DNA of 45,759 nt, from the NCBI GenBank assembly GCA_944321875.1, contig CALUMX010000027.1, forward strand, positions 1-45,759, in the 5' to 3' direction. Of the stretch, positions 34,563 through 43,748 are shown piece after piece. Each line of letters starts with the position of its first letter. The first letter of the stretch is position 1. The translations under genes were made by a program, and so were the position numbers. Source of the stretch: an uncultured Muribaculaceae bacterium (GTDB lineage: Bacteria; Bacteroidota; Bacteroidia; Bacteroidales; Muribaculaceae). A model generated the notes under the pieces. That model ran no database searches. It was not told where the DNA came from and saw only the letters and a program-made list of their open reading frames with translations.

Positions 34563-35090
34563 TTACTGCACAACTAAAGTCACAGTAGGACCTTCATGGA
34601 CAAACAAAAGAATGTTTCTCCCATTGTAATCGGCATTGACGGTATACGGATTATCATAGTCCTTTTCAACCAATTTTGCCTTATTGGCAACCAAATCACG
34701 CTTCATGCAGTCATATAGCAGATGAGCCTGTTCCTCATTTTCCATTTTGAAATTATAACTGGAAGTCTGGAAAGTGCTTCCTACCACACACTCCGGATAT
34801 ATCCCTCTGTAATGAAACGGAGCCGTGAATATAACCATAAATTCAGAGACATCCGCCGGCTTACAATAATGGCTGTCAAGCATCGACTTTATCGTTTTTT
34901 CCCAAGTATAAGTCCGTGGGTAAAGTCCACACCTGTAATTCAGCAATTTATACATTGTTATTGTTGATGTTGACGAAGGTAAGTTTACATTTTGTACCTC
35001 CTGCGCTACTGGTGCCTTTGCTTCCGCACATACATTAAACACCCCTCCAGCCATCATACAGCTTACCAATGCTACGAAAAACCTTTTCAT
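34563..35090 (-). CDS. small secreted protein, unknown function
   Basis: 175 residues, signal peptide MKRFFVALVSCMMAGGVFNVCA. The mature protein has cysteines at CGLYPRTY, SHYCKPAD, YPECVVG and YDCMKR, which could form disulfides, and ends GRNILLFVHEGPTVTLVVQ. No family recognised. It lies 28 bp after the porW-like gene on the same strand with no promoter visible between, so it may be read from that transcript. Confidence 0.65.
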   Translation of the reverse strand: MKRFFVALVSCMMAGGVFNVCAEAKAPVAQEVQNVNLPSSTSTITMYKLLNYRCGLYPRTYTWEKTIKSMLDSHYCKPADVSEFMVIFTAPFHYRGIYPECVVGSTFQTSSYNFKMENEEQAHLLYDCMKRDLVANKAKLVEKDYDNPYTVNADYNGRNILLFVHEGPTVTLVVQ

Positions 35091-35118
35091 TTCAATTATA
35101 CTTTAAATTCAACGTGTT

Positions 35119-37953
35119 TTATTCGGCTTCGATTTCCTGCTCGGCTTTCTCGATGCGGGCTTCCACGGCATCGTCGGAAAGACCCTGCTGGAACTGGAAG
35201 TACTCACCCAGCGAGCGACCTTCGCCGAGAAGGATGTCGTAGTTCTTCTGGCTGATGAACACCGGCCGTACTTTTTCAGTAATCGCCACATTCTTGTCGG
35301 CAAGCAGTTGACGGCAGTAGTCCTCCACATCGGCAAAGCTGGTCATTCCCTTGATAACGATGACACCCAACTGTCCGAAACTGAAGCGGTCGATGTCGAA
35401 GTCGCGTACGGTATAGGTCGAGAAGTTATGGCGCGCCACCTCAAAGAGCAGGCGGTTGGCATCGATGCTGTCGGTTGCATAGGTCAGCATACAGATGTGC
35501 GGACCCTTGCGGGAGGGGTCGAACGGCGTTACCTCGGCTGTCGTATTACCCTGCACGGAGTCGTTGGACAGACGGATGTCCCAAATCATACCGCGCATAT
35601 TAGTCGTACCCGAGTTGACCTTACGCCCCTTTGCCAAATCCTTCAGGATGTCCGAGGCAAGCGGCGTGATGTCCGTGTCGGGATAACGTTGCAACAGCTC
35701 TTTCAGCGTCTGCTGGAAAGCGTCGTAGTTCTTCTCCGGAATATAGGCAAACGCATCAAGCAACATGAACTTAGGCATGATTTTCGACAGCGGATAACGG
35801 CGCATCATCTCCTTGTAGGCCTCATGCACCTCGCTGTTACGGTTGTTGAGATAAGCGTCGTAGGTTGCCGCATACATCTTTTCCTGCTCCGCTCCCATGT
35901 TGCGGAGATTCTCGATATAGTTCGGGTCGGCCAGCGCCAGTCCGTAGTTGGAGTCGGCGAATTCCGACAGAATGAGCTGCCGGTAGGTCTCCGCCTTGTC
36001 CGGCTCGCCATAGCGCGAATACATCAGGTAGAGGTTGTAGTAGACGTCAAGACGGTAGATATTGTCGGGGTAGCGGGTCAGCAGCTCGTCAAACGAAGCC
36101 TGTGCCGCCTTTTTATCCTCCAGTTTGTCCTTCAATATGATACCCATATTGAACAAGCCTTCCTGTATGATGTTCTCGGAGTTGACGATTTCCTCCTCCG
36201 TCTTCGGAATCTGCACGAGATAATATTCCGGGTAGTGCGGGTCCTGTTCCTTCTTCAGCTCCTCCTGGTTTTTCTTCAACTCCTCAATCTGCTCGTCCGA
36301 GAGCGGATTACCCAGAGAGTCCGTCGGTACGGCCTCCTCTTCCTCGCTGTAATCATAGCCCTGGTTCTCAAAGTCGGACATGGCAAACGTCTGCTTGTTG
36401 ATGCGCCGCCAGTCATCCTCGAGTTTACGGCTACCCCAACGGCGTTGGAACTCAGCCTTACCGGCGTTCTTGGTCATCGTGTTGTAGAAATACCATGATT
36501 TGTCGGTATTCATCGAGAAGTTGCTCGTGTTGCTCTGGAGCTGTCCGGCATTGGCCGAATTCTGCGCCTCGTACTCTTGACGGCGGGCTTCCTCGGCAGC
36601 TTCCTCCTCTTTCTTCTTCAATTCCTCCACAAGACGCTCAGCCACCTTGCGCTGCTCCTCCGGCGTCATCCGCGACAGGCGCAGCAGGGAATCCTGCAGC
36701 GTAACGTTCTGCGAATAGACCGCCAACTCGTCGAGCACGTCGGAACGGCGCTTCAACGTGGGATAGTCGGGATAATCCTCCGGCAACTGCGCCACACCCT
36801 CGGAATAGCAGGGTTGCGCCAGGTCGTACCTGAACTGGTCGAAATAGAGTCCGCCGAGAGTTATCTGGTTGATGGCCTTGTCGATACCGCTTCGCGTACT
36901 TTTCTCGTTGGCGAGAATATAGTTCTTGATGGCATTGGCCGTATCCTTGCGCGACAGATAGAGGTTACCGATGGCATAGTATATCTGGTCGAGATAGTCC
37001 TTGTTGCGGTCGAGGCGCGCCATGCGGTTGAGCGACTTCACCTCCGACTCGATGTTGCTGCCGGTAAACACTTCCGTCTGCTTGATGCGAGCGTTGAACT
37101 GCGTGCGGTAAGGCGCGCTCGACGCTCCTGCTACGCGGCTGAACATCTTGTAGGCATTGCCGTTGTCGCCCGTACGCTCATAGACCTGACCGAGCAGGAA
37201 AGTGAGACGGGTCTTCTGCGCGCCGCCCGTAGTCTTCAACGCATCCTGAAGCACCGGAACAGCCTTGTCGTATTGCTTGGTTCTGACATAGTAACCCGAC
37301 ATCGCCGTGCTGTAAAGACGACGAAGGTTCTTGGTAGTCATCTCCTCCGGCTTGAGCCGCGTCACGACGTTCTCCGCCTCGTTCATCCAGCCGAGAGCCG
37401 TGTAGCAACGCACCTGCCAGATTTTTGACTCCGTCACCAGTTCCGGCATCCAGGTGAAATAACGCTCGATATACATGAACGTGGCTGCGGAAGCCAGAAA
37501 GTCGCCTTTGAGGTACTGCGCCTCACCCATCAGCCGCCATGCGTTGTGGAGAAAAGGATTGTACTCGCCACGCTTCAGAAATTCCCTGTACTTGGGATTC
37601 TTCATCTTGCTGCGGTCCTTCTTCGGCTTTTTCTGAATGGAGTGGAGGGCTATGGACTTCTCCATCTTCTCAATGGTGCGGTCAAAGCTAGCCGAAGGCT
37701 GCGGCGCTTTCTCGTCGGCATAAGCCTCGGCCGGATGCACGAAGACGAAATCAGAAAAATCGTCCTCATACTCCTTCTCCATCTTCTCTATCTGCTCGTT
37801 ATAGTGTTCCTTTCCGTTGAAATAGACGTTGTAGCGCGTCGTGAAGGCCTGATAGAAGCGCGAGCCGGCCGTGTTCTTCTTCGTACTGCACGAAAAGAAC
37901 AACGAGGCGGCGGTCAGCAGCAGGACTGATATGATTAGCGGACGGCGGGTCAT
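35119..37953 (-). CDS. porW: PorW/SprE-like TPR lipoprotein of the type IX secretion system
   Basis: 944 residues, SPII signal MTRRPLIISVLLLTAASLFFSC, then KKNTAGSRFYQAFTTRYNVYFNGKEHY typical of PorW/SprE. Several TPR-like helical pairs follow (to about residue 420), a charged coiled coil (LVEELKKKEEEAAEEARRQEYE), a NTDKSWYFYNTMTKNAGKAEFQRRWG segment, more TPRs, and a C-terminal beta region (ICMLTYATDSIDANRLLFEV). PorW links the PorKN ring to the Sov translocon and is needed for T9SS secretion. The gene order aroA, small protein, metal permease, porW is one I recall from Porphyromonas, which supports the call. Confidence 0.85.
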   Translation of the reverse strand: MTRRPLIISVLLLTAASLFFSCSTKKNTAGSRFYQAFTTRYNVYFNGKEHYNEQIEKMEKEYEDDFSDFVFVHPAEAYADEKAPQPSASFDRTIEKMEKSIALHSIQKKPKKDRSKMKNPKYREFLKRGEYNPFLHNAWRLMGEAQYLKGDFLASAATFMYIERYFTWMPELVTESKIWQVRCYTALGWMNEAENVVTRLKPEEMTTKNLRRLYSTAMSGYYVRTKQYDKAVPVLQDALKTTGGAQKTRLTFLLGQVYERTGDNGNAYKMFSRVAGASSAPYRTQFNARIKQTEVFTGSNIESEVKSLNRMARLDRNKDYLDQIYYAIGNLYLSRKDTANAIKNYILANEKSTRSGIDKAINQITLGGLYFDQFRYDLAQPCYSEGVAQLPEDYPDYPTLKRRSDVLDELAVYSQNVTLQDSLLRLSRMTPEEQRKVAERLVEELKKKEEEAAEEARRQEYEAQNSANAGQLQSNTSNFSMNTDKSWYFYNTMTKNAGKAEFQRRWGSRKLEDDWRRINKQTFAMSDFENQGYDYSEEEEAVPTDSLGNPLSDEQIEELKKNQEELKKEQDPHYPEYYLVQIPKTEEEIVNSENIIQEGLFNMGIILKDKLEDKKAAQASFDELLTRYPDNIYRLDVYYNLYLMYSRYGEPDKAETYRQLILSEFADSNYGLALADPNYIENLRNMGAEQEKMYAATYDAYLNNRNSEVHEAYKEMMRRYPLSKIMPKFMLLDAFAYIPEKNYDAFQQTLKELLQRYPDTDITPLASDILKDLAKGRKVNSGTTNMRGMIWDIRLSNDSVQGNTTAEVTPFDPSRKGPHICMLTYATDSIDANRLLFEVARHNFSTYTVRDFDIDRFSFGQLGVIVIKGMTSFADVEDYCRQLLADKNVAITEKVRPVFISQKNYDILLGEGRSLGEYFQFQQGLSDDAVEARIEKAEQEIEAE

Positions 37954-37993
37954 CTGTAAAATTATTCTTCTTTAAAACGAAAAACAAGCGAAT

Positions 37994-38800
37994 TTATTGC
38001 CGCACAGGCAGAAGAGATTTCATCCTGACGGCGGCATAGGCGACAATCAGCGTGATAACGATGGTCGCCGAGGCCGGAATGTTGGTGAAATAGGACACGA
38101 ACAGTCCGGTTATGGAGCAGACGAGGCTGACGGCGGCTGCCAGCAGCATCATCGGACGCAAACGCGAGGTGAATACTTCCGCTATCATCTGCGGAATGGA
38201 GAAGAGCGACATCAGCAGCATGATGCCTATCAGTTTCAACGTAAGCACGATGCACACCGATACGAGTACCGACATCATGCCGTTGATGAGCATGACGGGC
38301 ATCGAGATGGTGCGGGCGAAATCGGGGTCGAAGGCGCACGTCACGATGGGCCGGAACAGGACGGCCAGCACCAGGAGCAACAGAGCGTCGTAAAGGCCGA
38401 ATGCCCATAGGTCGGTGTGGGTGATGGTCAGAATGTTTCCAAACAGGAAAGACTGAAGCTCAGGCACATAGCCGGGCGTAAGGAAAATGAACAATACGCC
38501 GATGGCCATGCCCAACGCCCAGACCACCGAAATGGCGGAATCGCGGCGGATGCGCTGGCGTGCCGACATCCATTCGACACCGAGCGCGGCCGTGACGGCA
38601 AACACGCCGGCCATCACTATCGGATTCATTCCCAGATAATATCCCAAACCCAGACCGCCGAAAGAGGCGTGAGTGACACCACCCGTCACAAACAGCTGAC
38701 GGCGCGCCACAACGTAAGTGCCGATAACGGCGGAAGCCAGGCTGACAAGCACCAGCCCGATGAGCGCATTACGAAAAAAAGAATATTCGAATATTTCCAT
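37994..38800 (-). CDS. metal ABC transporter permease, ZnuB/MntB family
   Basis: 268 residues, eight or nine membrane helices (FRNALIGLVLVSLASAVIGTYVV, IVMAGVFAVTAALGV, VVWALGMAIGVLFIFL, VSVCIVLTLKLIGIMLLMSLF). RRQLFVTGGVTHASFGGLGLGYY and LLMSLFSIPQMIAEVF match the family. It would move Zn or Mn across the inner membrane, but neither the ATPase nor the binding protein is encoded here, so partners must be elsewhere. It sits 3 bp after the preceding small gene and 40 bp before porW. Confidence 0.85.
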   Translation of the reverse strand: MEIFEYSFFRNALIGLVLVSLASAVIGTYVVARRQLFVTGGVTHASFGGLGLGYYLGMNPIVMAGVFAVTAALGVEWMSARQRIRRDSAISVVWALGMAIGVLFIFLTPGYVPELQSFLFGNILTITHTDLWAFGLYDALLLLVLAVLFRPIVTCAFDPDFARTISMPVMLINGMMSVLVSVCIVLTLKLIGIMLLMSLFSIPQMIAEVFTSRLRPMMLLAAAVSLVCSITGLFVSYFTNIPASATIVITLIVAYAAVRMKSLLPVRQ

Positions 38801-38803
38801 CTA

Positions 38804-39241
38804 TCAGTTATGTCCTTGATTGAGTCGGTAACGTTCTTCGCTGACAATCATGATGAGCTCCTCTTTCACGGCCGGCGGCAGAGCGATGCCGCGCAACTGG
38901 AGCGAGCGTGCCCATCCGGCGATGTCGGAAGGGAGCAGCGTAAGCAACACGTCGCGGAATTCCTCAATCTGACTGTCGGTGTAGCTTTCCGGGTCGACTC
39001 CCTTGTAGGCGTCGAGTTCCTCGTCGTCGTAATAGACAATCTCAGTCGACACGCCCTGAATGAGCGAATCCTTCTCACAGGTAATGTGCATACCGCAACA
39101 TTGTTCCCCGGCCGGAGCTGCCGGCTCTTCCTCCTCCGGCTGCGGCTTTCCGGCATTGCGGCGCTCGCCGATTTTGTGGAAAATAAACAGAATCAAACCA
39201 AAAATTGCCGTTATGGAGGCAATGACTAAAATAGCTTTCAT
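38804..39241 (-). CDS. small anchored protein, conserved unknown
   Basis: 145 residues: N-terminal membrane segment (ILVIASITAIFGLILFIFHKI), acidic linker (KPQPEEEEPAAPAG), then a soluble domain starting QCCGMHITCEKDSL with three cysteines close together, and a helical C-terminus (YTDSQIEEFRDVLLTLLP). The CC...C cluster could bind metal, which would suit its place next to a metal permease, but this is inference. Its ATG shares one base with the aroA stop (TAATG), so it is translationally coupled. Confidence 0.65.
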   Translation of the reverse strand: MKAILVIASITAIFGLILFIFHKIGERRNAGKPQPEEEEPAAPAGEQCCGMHITCEKDSLIQGVSTEIVYYDDEELDAYKGVDPESYTDSQIEEFRDVLLTLLPSDIAGWARSLQLRGIALPPAVKEELIMIVSEERYRLNQGHN

Positions 39242-40482
39242 TATTGTTCGATTTTAAATCCGGCGGCCTCCAGATGGCTCCAGAAGTCGGGGTATGATTT
39301 ACTTACAACGGCTGCGTCACGGATAACGAGCCCGGGATGGATGACGGCTGCAGGCGCAAAGGCCATGGCCATGCGATGGTCGTCGAACGTATCGATAGCG
39401 ACGTGAGTGCTTACCTCGGAGAGCTCGCCGCTCCAGCGCAACACTCCTGCCTCGGAAGCATCCAAACGGTAGCCGAGCCTGCCCAACTGAGAGCAGAGCG
39501 CCTCAATGCGGTCAGTCTCCTTCAGCCGGAGCGTCGACAGTCCCTGCAACTCAAACGGAATGCCCTTCAGACAAGCCGTGACAGCCACTGTCTGCGCAAG
39601 GTCGGGCTGCCCGCTGAGGTCAACGCACAGCGACGGCTGCACAAGAGAGGAGTCATAGCCCAGCACAGCACCGTCAGCGTCAAAGCGGGTCGTGACACCC
39701 ATCAGACGGAACAATTCCGCCACACGGCTGTCACCCTGCAGGCTCTCGGCCTCCAATCCCCTCAGACGGATGCCGAGCGCAGGTAGCAGAGCCTTCAACT
39801 CATACCAGTAGCCCGCTGCCGACCAGTCGCTCTCAACCTTGAAATCCACCGGCTGATAACAACCCGGTGCGACACGAATACGACGGTCGTCAACATCTAC
39901 CTCCGCACCAAAACGCCGCATCAGACCGGCTGTCATCTCGATATAGGGACGTGACACCACCCGGCCTTCCAGCTCCAGCGTCAATCCGTTTTCCATATAG
40001 GGAGCGATTAGCATCAGTGCCGTCACAAACTGCGAACTGACGCTTCCCTCCATCCGAAGCACGGCAGGCGCCGACAACCGACAGCCTGAAATGTGCAACG
40101 GCGGAAAGCCGTCCTCTCCTGCATAGCGGATACACGCCCCGCAAGCACGGAGAGCCTCCACCAGAATGCCGACAGGACGCTGCCGCATCCGCGGAGAACC
40201 GTCGAGAAGCACCGTGCGCCCCTCCTGCATGGCAAAGTAAGCCGTAAGAAAACGCATGGCTGTTCCCGCCGCTCCGATGTTGACCTCTTCACCGCCGGAA
40301 GCAAGCGCACCCAGCATCGCCTCCGTATCGTCGCACCGGGCAAGATTGCCTACCGGTCCGTTATTTCCGGCAAGGGCGTTCATAACGAGCACACGGTTGC
40401 TGATACTTTTTGAAGCCGGCAAATCAATCGAAACGACATCAGGGAGACCGCCAGTCTGCAATATTAAATCCGTTTTCTTCAT
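39241..40482 (-). CDS. aroA: 3-phosphoshikimate 1-carboxyvinyltransferase (EPSP synthase)
   Basis: 413 residues, cytoplasmic; joins shikimate-3-phosphate and phosphoenolpyruvate in the shikimate pathway. Motifs: LPASKSISNRVLVMNALAG, GAAGTAMRFLTAYFA (normally GNAGTAMR; the N is A here), VSSQFVTALMLIAPY, LKETDRIEAL, DTFDDHRMAMAFAPA. The start at 40482 (MKKTDLIL) is used because the frame upstream runs into the promoter repeat. First gene of the run aroA, 145-residue protein, ZnuB-type permease, porW. Transcribed from array C. Confidence 0.93.
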   Translation of the reverse strand: MKKTDLILQTGGLPDVVSIDLPASKSISNRVLVMNALAGNNGPVGNLARCDDTEAMLGALASGGEEVNIGAAGTAMRFLTAYFAMQEGRTVLLDGSPRMRQRPVGILVEALRACGACIRYAGEDGFPPLHISGCRLSAPAVLRMEGSVSSQFVTALMLIAPYMENGLTLELEGRVVSRPYIEMTAGLMRRFGAEVDVDDRRIRVAPGCYQPVDFKVESDWSAAGYWYELKALLPALGIRLRGLEAESLQGDSRVAELFRLMGVTTRFDADGAVLGYDSSLVQPSLCVDLSGQPDLAQTVAVTACLKGIPFELQGLSTLRLKETDRIEALCSQLGRLGYRLDASEAGVLRWSGELSEVSTHVAIDTFDDHRMAMAFAPAAVIHPGLVIRDAAVVSKSYPDFWSHLEAAGFKIEQ

Positions 40483-40490
40483 CCAGCGTG

Positions 40491-40724
40491 TAAAGATAGT
40501 GCAAATCGAGCGCAATCGGAAATCTAAAACATAGTTTTAAGATTTGCGATGGCCGAGATGCCGCCTATTTTATCCAAAGTAGTGCAAATCGAGCGCAATC
40601 GGAAATCTAAAACATAGTTTTAAGATTTGCGATGGCCGAGATGCCGCCTATTTTATCCAAAGTAGTGCAAATCGAGCGCAATCGGAAATCTAAAACGTAG
40701 TTTTAAGATTTGCGATGGCCGGAC
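40491..40724 (-). repeat. tandem promoter repeat, array C (3 units, 83-bp period)
   Basis: Minus-strand units end at 40499, 40582 and 40665; each contains the hairpin AAATCT..AAAC-ATA-GTTT..AGATTT and the TCGATTTGCACTA segment. Only the unit next to aroA keeps an eight-base -7 box (TATCTTTA, 40491-40498); the two outer units have TACTTTG (40575-40581, 40658-40664), one base short of TAnnTTTG. The -33 position is TTTC rather than TTTG. Predicted transcript start is within a few bases of the aroA ATG region. Confidence 0.85.
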
Positions 40725-40757
40725 AAACAAAAAAGGCCGCCCCGAAGAGCGACCTTT
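40724..40757 (-). terminator. terminator of the T9SS cargo gene
   Basis: On the minus strand AAAGGTCGC (40749-40757) pairs with GCGGCCTTT (40732-40740) with one U-G pair, 8-nt loop, then a TTTTGTTTG tail. Confidence 0.75.
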
Positions 40758-40778
40758 CCGTTAATCAACCAATAAAAT

Positions 40779-43277
40779 CTATTTGATAACCTTTACTACA
40801 TTTCCATTATTGAATACCAGCATATACACGCCTGACGGGAGTTCAGCTGTCGGAACAGCGAACGAATTGCCTGAAAGCTGATAGCCGGCTACCTTCTGAC
40901 CTGCGATGTTGACAACATCCACCTTCGTGATTTCCTGCGGATAGTTCAGCACCCATGCGTTACCGTTGCGAGCCACCTTCACAGCCTGCTGTGCGAGAGT
41001 CTCAACACTGCCGTCAGCATTTTGCTTCACTGTAATCTTCAGTTCAGCACCAGGAGCTGTTACCATGAATTCGTGGTAGCGTTCTGTCTCGTCGCCAAGA
41101 GCATCGGCTGTCACTGTCAACTTCACCATACCGGAAGCCTCGTCATCAGCAAGCTGACATGTCAACCAACCCGGGAATTCTGAATCGTCAACATACAGAG
41201 CCTCTGCAAGATACGGTACTTCCAACAGGATATCCTTGTTACCACCGGCCTTATCGAAGTAAGCTACAGGTTCTTCCGCACGGATGAAAGAGTAAGTCAC
41301 GTCCACATTAATCAGGAACGGGCAGTAGTAATCAACCAACAAGTCACCGATGTTTGTACGAGAAGAGTAAGTTGTTCCACTATATTCTTCCTTCTGAAGA
41401 ACGAATGAACCTGTTTCCTTCACCGGAGAGTTGTCACCCTGGTTCAACGGACAGTATTCCGTCACACCCTCGTTGTCGAAGCCAACAACCTCGAGCATCA
41501 ACTCCGTATCCACCTCAAGCGTATTGACAGCCATTTCACCACCGTCAACCAACTTGAAGCTGGTGAATTCCATTATGTAAGGATCCAAGCCTTCTACCGG
41601 AACTTGCTGAATAGCTGAACCCATGCACGTTGATGTCGCGAACTTTTCCCATTGATTCTCTGCATTGCGCTTATACAGATTCAATGTAAACTCAACATCA
41701 TCCTTGGCATTGAGAACATAGAACGGAATCCAGACACCGTTAATGATGTATTTGGCAGCAGGGGCAGAATAAACTGTACCGAAACCGTAATTTGTCTTAT
41801 AATAAACATCCTCACTTCCGCTACCGAAGCAATATTGACCTACATCAAACGCAGGAGCCGAAAGACCTAATGAGATGTCGTATTCACCCGCACTGAGCAA
41901 TGTCGAACCATAACCTTGGAAATTAAATACTGAAGTACCGCCTGAGAGCAGATATCCGGAGAGTACCTCGCCTTCCGTACTCAATGCAGTAAGTGTGTAC
42001 GACGTGGTCTGTGCACCCAATGCGCTCGCATTCAACGTCGGGACAGGAGCAATACCCCATGGGTAAACTACAGAAAGGTCTCTTTCAGTCGATGTAGCAA
42101 CCTCGCCCTCTTCTGAAGTCTGATATGACCATTCAAAGTCAGTTGCATACTGGCTGGAGTAGTTGCGCCAAGTTGTTTCCGCATAAGCCGGACCCAGCAG
42201 ATAAGGTTGCTGAATGTAGATGAAGTCACGGCTTGTTCCCACCTTGAATGTACCGCTCGGACGCTCATAAAGCGCATCTGTCGCCGGAGTAGCCACCTTC
42301 ACAGCGTCAAGACATACGGAGTTACCACAGAAGTCACCGCCGGTCTTGAAATAGCGGAAAGCGATCTTTACTTTCTTGCCAGCGTACTTGTCCAACTCGA
42401 CCTTAAACTCCTCATAAGAGAAACCTCGGTTATACAGTTCGCGGTCAGTCATCTTGCTCGCATAATCCTTCTCCATATTGAGCAATGACTCCCATTCGCT
42501 GCTTCCATCTTCCTGAATAAGCACTTCCATATTGCAAACCAACTCGCGCTTAGAATATTCCATCGTATTCCAGTCGAGATATTTTGAATCGTAGCAGCTT
42601 GTATAGTCAAACGCCATCGCAAAATAAAGGTCCTGATATTGCTCCACGGAAATCAATGGAGTCACGAGCCATTCGTCCTGGTCAACAGCCGTAAAGCTCT
42701 TATCCGGCTCACCTTCCACTTCATTGTCGAAAGAATAATGGATAAACACCTCAGTCTGTCCTTCCGGAGTCATCGGCAGGAAGCCCATACCGCCGGAATA
42801 ATAGGTAAACCAAGTGAGGTTGTATTTATCCTTCATGTCCAACACATCCTGTGTGTTGATTTCCTGCCAGCCTTCCGGAATCCAGTCAAGACCGAAATCC
42901 TCCTGATAGGATTCGAAGCCTTCGAAGAAAGCCACACCGTCGCCTTCCGCATTGGCCGGAGCAACGATTTTTGGTATATTGTAGTTCTGTAAAGTTTGAT
43001 TCTGAGGGTTAAGCAAACGTTTGTAACGCATTCCGTTGACAGCTTCCACAATCTGAATGCGGTAACCGTTCTTCATGTCAACGGTCTTAAGAATTTTCTT
43101 CGGTGCCAACCGTGCATTCCGGTCCTGGATAGTAACTACTTTCGCCGGATTGATACCCAGTTGTTGTGCCTCCATAGGGTAATCCATCAAAGCGGATTGT
43201 CTTACTTGTGCACTGCATACTGTAGGGACGGCCGCAGCTGCAAGGGCTGAAACGAGTAAAAATCTCTTCGTCATCAT
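40779..43277 (-). CDS. large secreted protein with choice-of-anchor J-like domain and T9SS sorting domain
   Basis: 832 residues. Signal peptide MMTKRFLLVSALAAAAVPTVCSA; pro-region; FFEGFESYQEDFGLDWIPEG begins a choice-of-anchor J/MAM-like beta sandwich (about residues 115-330, including DQDEWLVTPLISV and VKIAFRYFKTGGDFCGNSVC); several further beta domains; and at the end a type A sorting domain (WVLNYPQEITKVDVVNIAGQ, LPSGVYMLVFNNGNVVKVIK). It should cross the inner membrane by Sec and the outer membrane by T9SS, then be anchored or released. It is a likely client of the PorW-containing secretion system encoded next to it. Substrate or role unknown. Confidence 0.8.
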   Translation of the reverse strand: MMTKRFLLVSALAAAAVPTVCSAQVRQSALMDYPMEAQQLGINPAKVVTIQDRNARLAPKKILKTVDMKNGYRIQIVEAVNGMRYKRLLNPQNQTLQNYNIPKIVAPANAEGDGVAFFEGFESYQEDFGLDWIPEGWQEINTQDVLDMKDKYNLTWFTYYSGGMGFLPMTPEGQTEVFIHYSFDNEVEGEPDKSFTAVDQDEWLVTPLISVEQYQDLYFAMAFDYTSCYDSKYLDWNTMEYSKRELVCNMEVLIQEDGSSEWESLLNMEKDYASKMTDRELYNRGFSYEEFKVELDKYAGKKVKIAFRYFKTGGDFCGNSVCLDAVKVATPATDALYERPSGTFKVGTSRDFIYIQQPYLLGPAYAETTWRNYSSQYATDFEWSYQTSEEGEVATSTERDLSVVYPWGIAPVPTLNASALGAQTTSYTLTALSTEGEVLSGYLLSGGTSVFNFQGYGSTLLSAGEYDISLGLSAPAFDVGQYCFGSGSEDVYYKTNYGFGTVYSAPAAKYIINGVWIPFYVLNAKDDVEFTLNLYKRNAENQWEKFATSTCMGSAIQQVPVEGLDPYIMEFTSFKLVDGGEMAVNTLEVDTELMLEVVGFDNEGVTEYCPLNQGDNSPVKETGSFVLQKEEYSGTTYSSRTNIGDLLVDYYCPFLINVDVTYSFIRAEEPVAYFDKAGGNKDILLEVPYLAEALYVDDSEFPGWLTCQLADDEASGMVKLTVTADALGDETERYHEFMVTAPGAELKITVKQNADGSVETLAQQAVKVARNGNAWVLNYPQEITKVDVVNIAGQKVAGYQLSGNSFAVPTAELPSGVYMLVFNNGNVVKVIK

Positions 43278-43748
43278 AACATTAGTTTTTGGTTAATAAA
43301 AAAAGGCAAGATTATAACTAACAATACAAAAAATATACCTTTGAAAAAGCGCTTACTCAAAAAAGTATAATGTGGTGAATCTCTAAGGTAAGGTCAAATC
43401 CTTAGCGATTACAGACACAAATATAGTAAAATATTTTAAACAAACATAATGTTTTTACTAAAATTTATTACATCATACCTATATTTCGTTACATTTTGAA
43501 TAATAACCATTTTTAAAAAACAACAACATTATCGTCTTATACTTACCATAAGAATATTTTTTGGCTTTTTCGTACTTTTAAAAATGATAAAAATGCAGAA
43601 TATTTAAAATGTATAAACAATTCCTCCTATCGACACCCGCAACCTATACACATTAATATAATTCTCACCGTTCTACATGCTTCCAAAAAAAACGGGAGCA
43701 CACCTTCCGGTATGCTCCCAATCTCTGCTGTCTTGCAGCGTTTCCCTT
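43278..43748. other. long AT-rich intergenic region
   Basis: 471 bp without a supportable gene. On the minus strand TATATTTG (43418-43425) matches the -7 consensus and would give a leader of about 130 nt for the T9SS cargo gene; the nearest TTTG is only 15 bp away, so the promoter is uncertain. The leader contains a CTAAGG/CCTTAG hairpin (43383-43388 with 43400-43405). The part from 43440 to 43680 shows nothing I can identify. Confidence 0.5.
43684..43719 (-). terminator. terminator of the S41 peptidase gene
   Basis: On the minus strand GGGAGCATACC (43709-43719) pairs with GGTGTGCTCCC (43694-43704) with one mismatch, followed by GTTTTTTTTGG. Confidence 0.85.
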
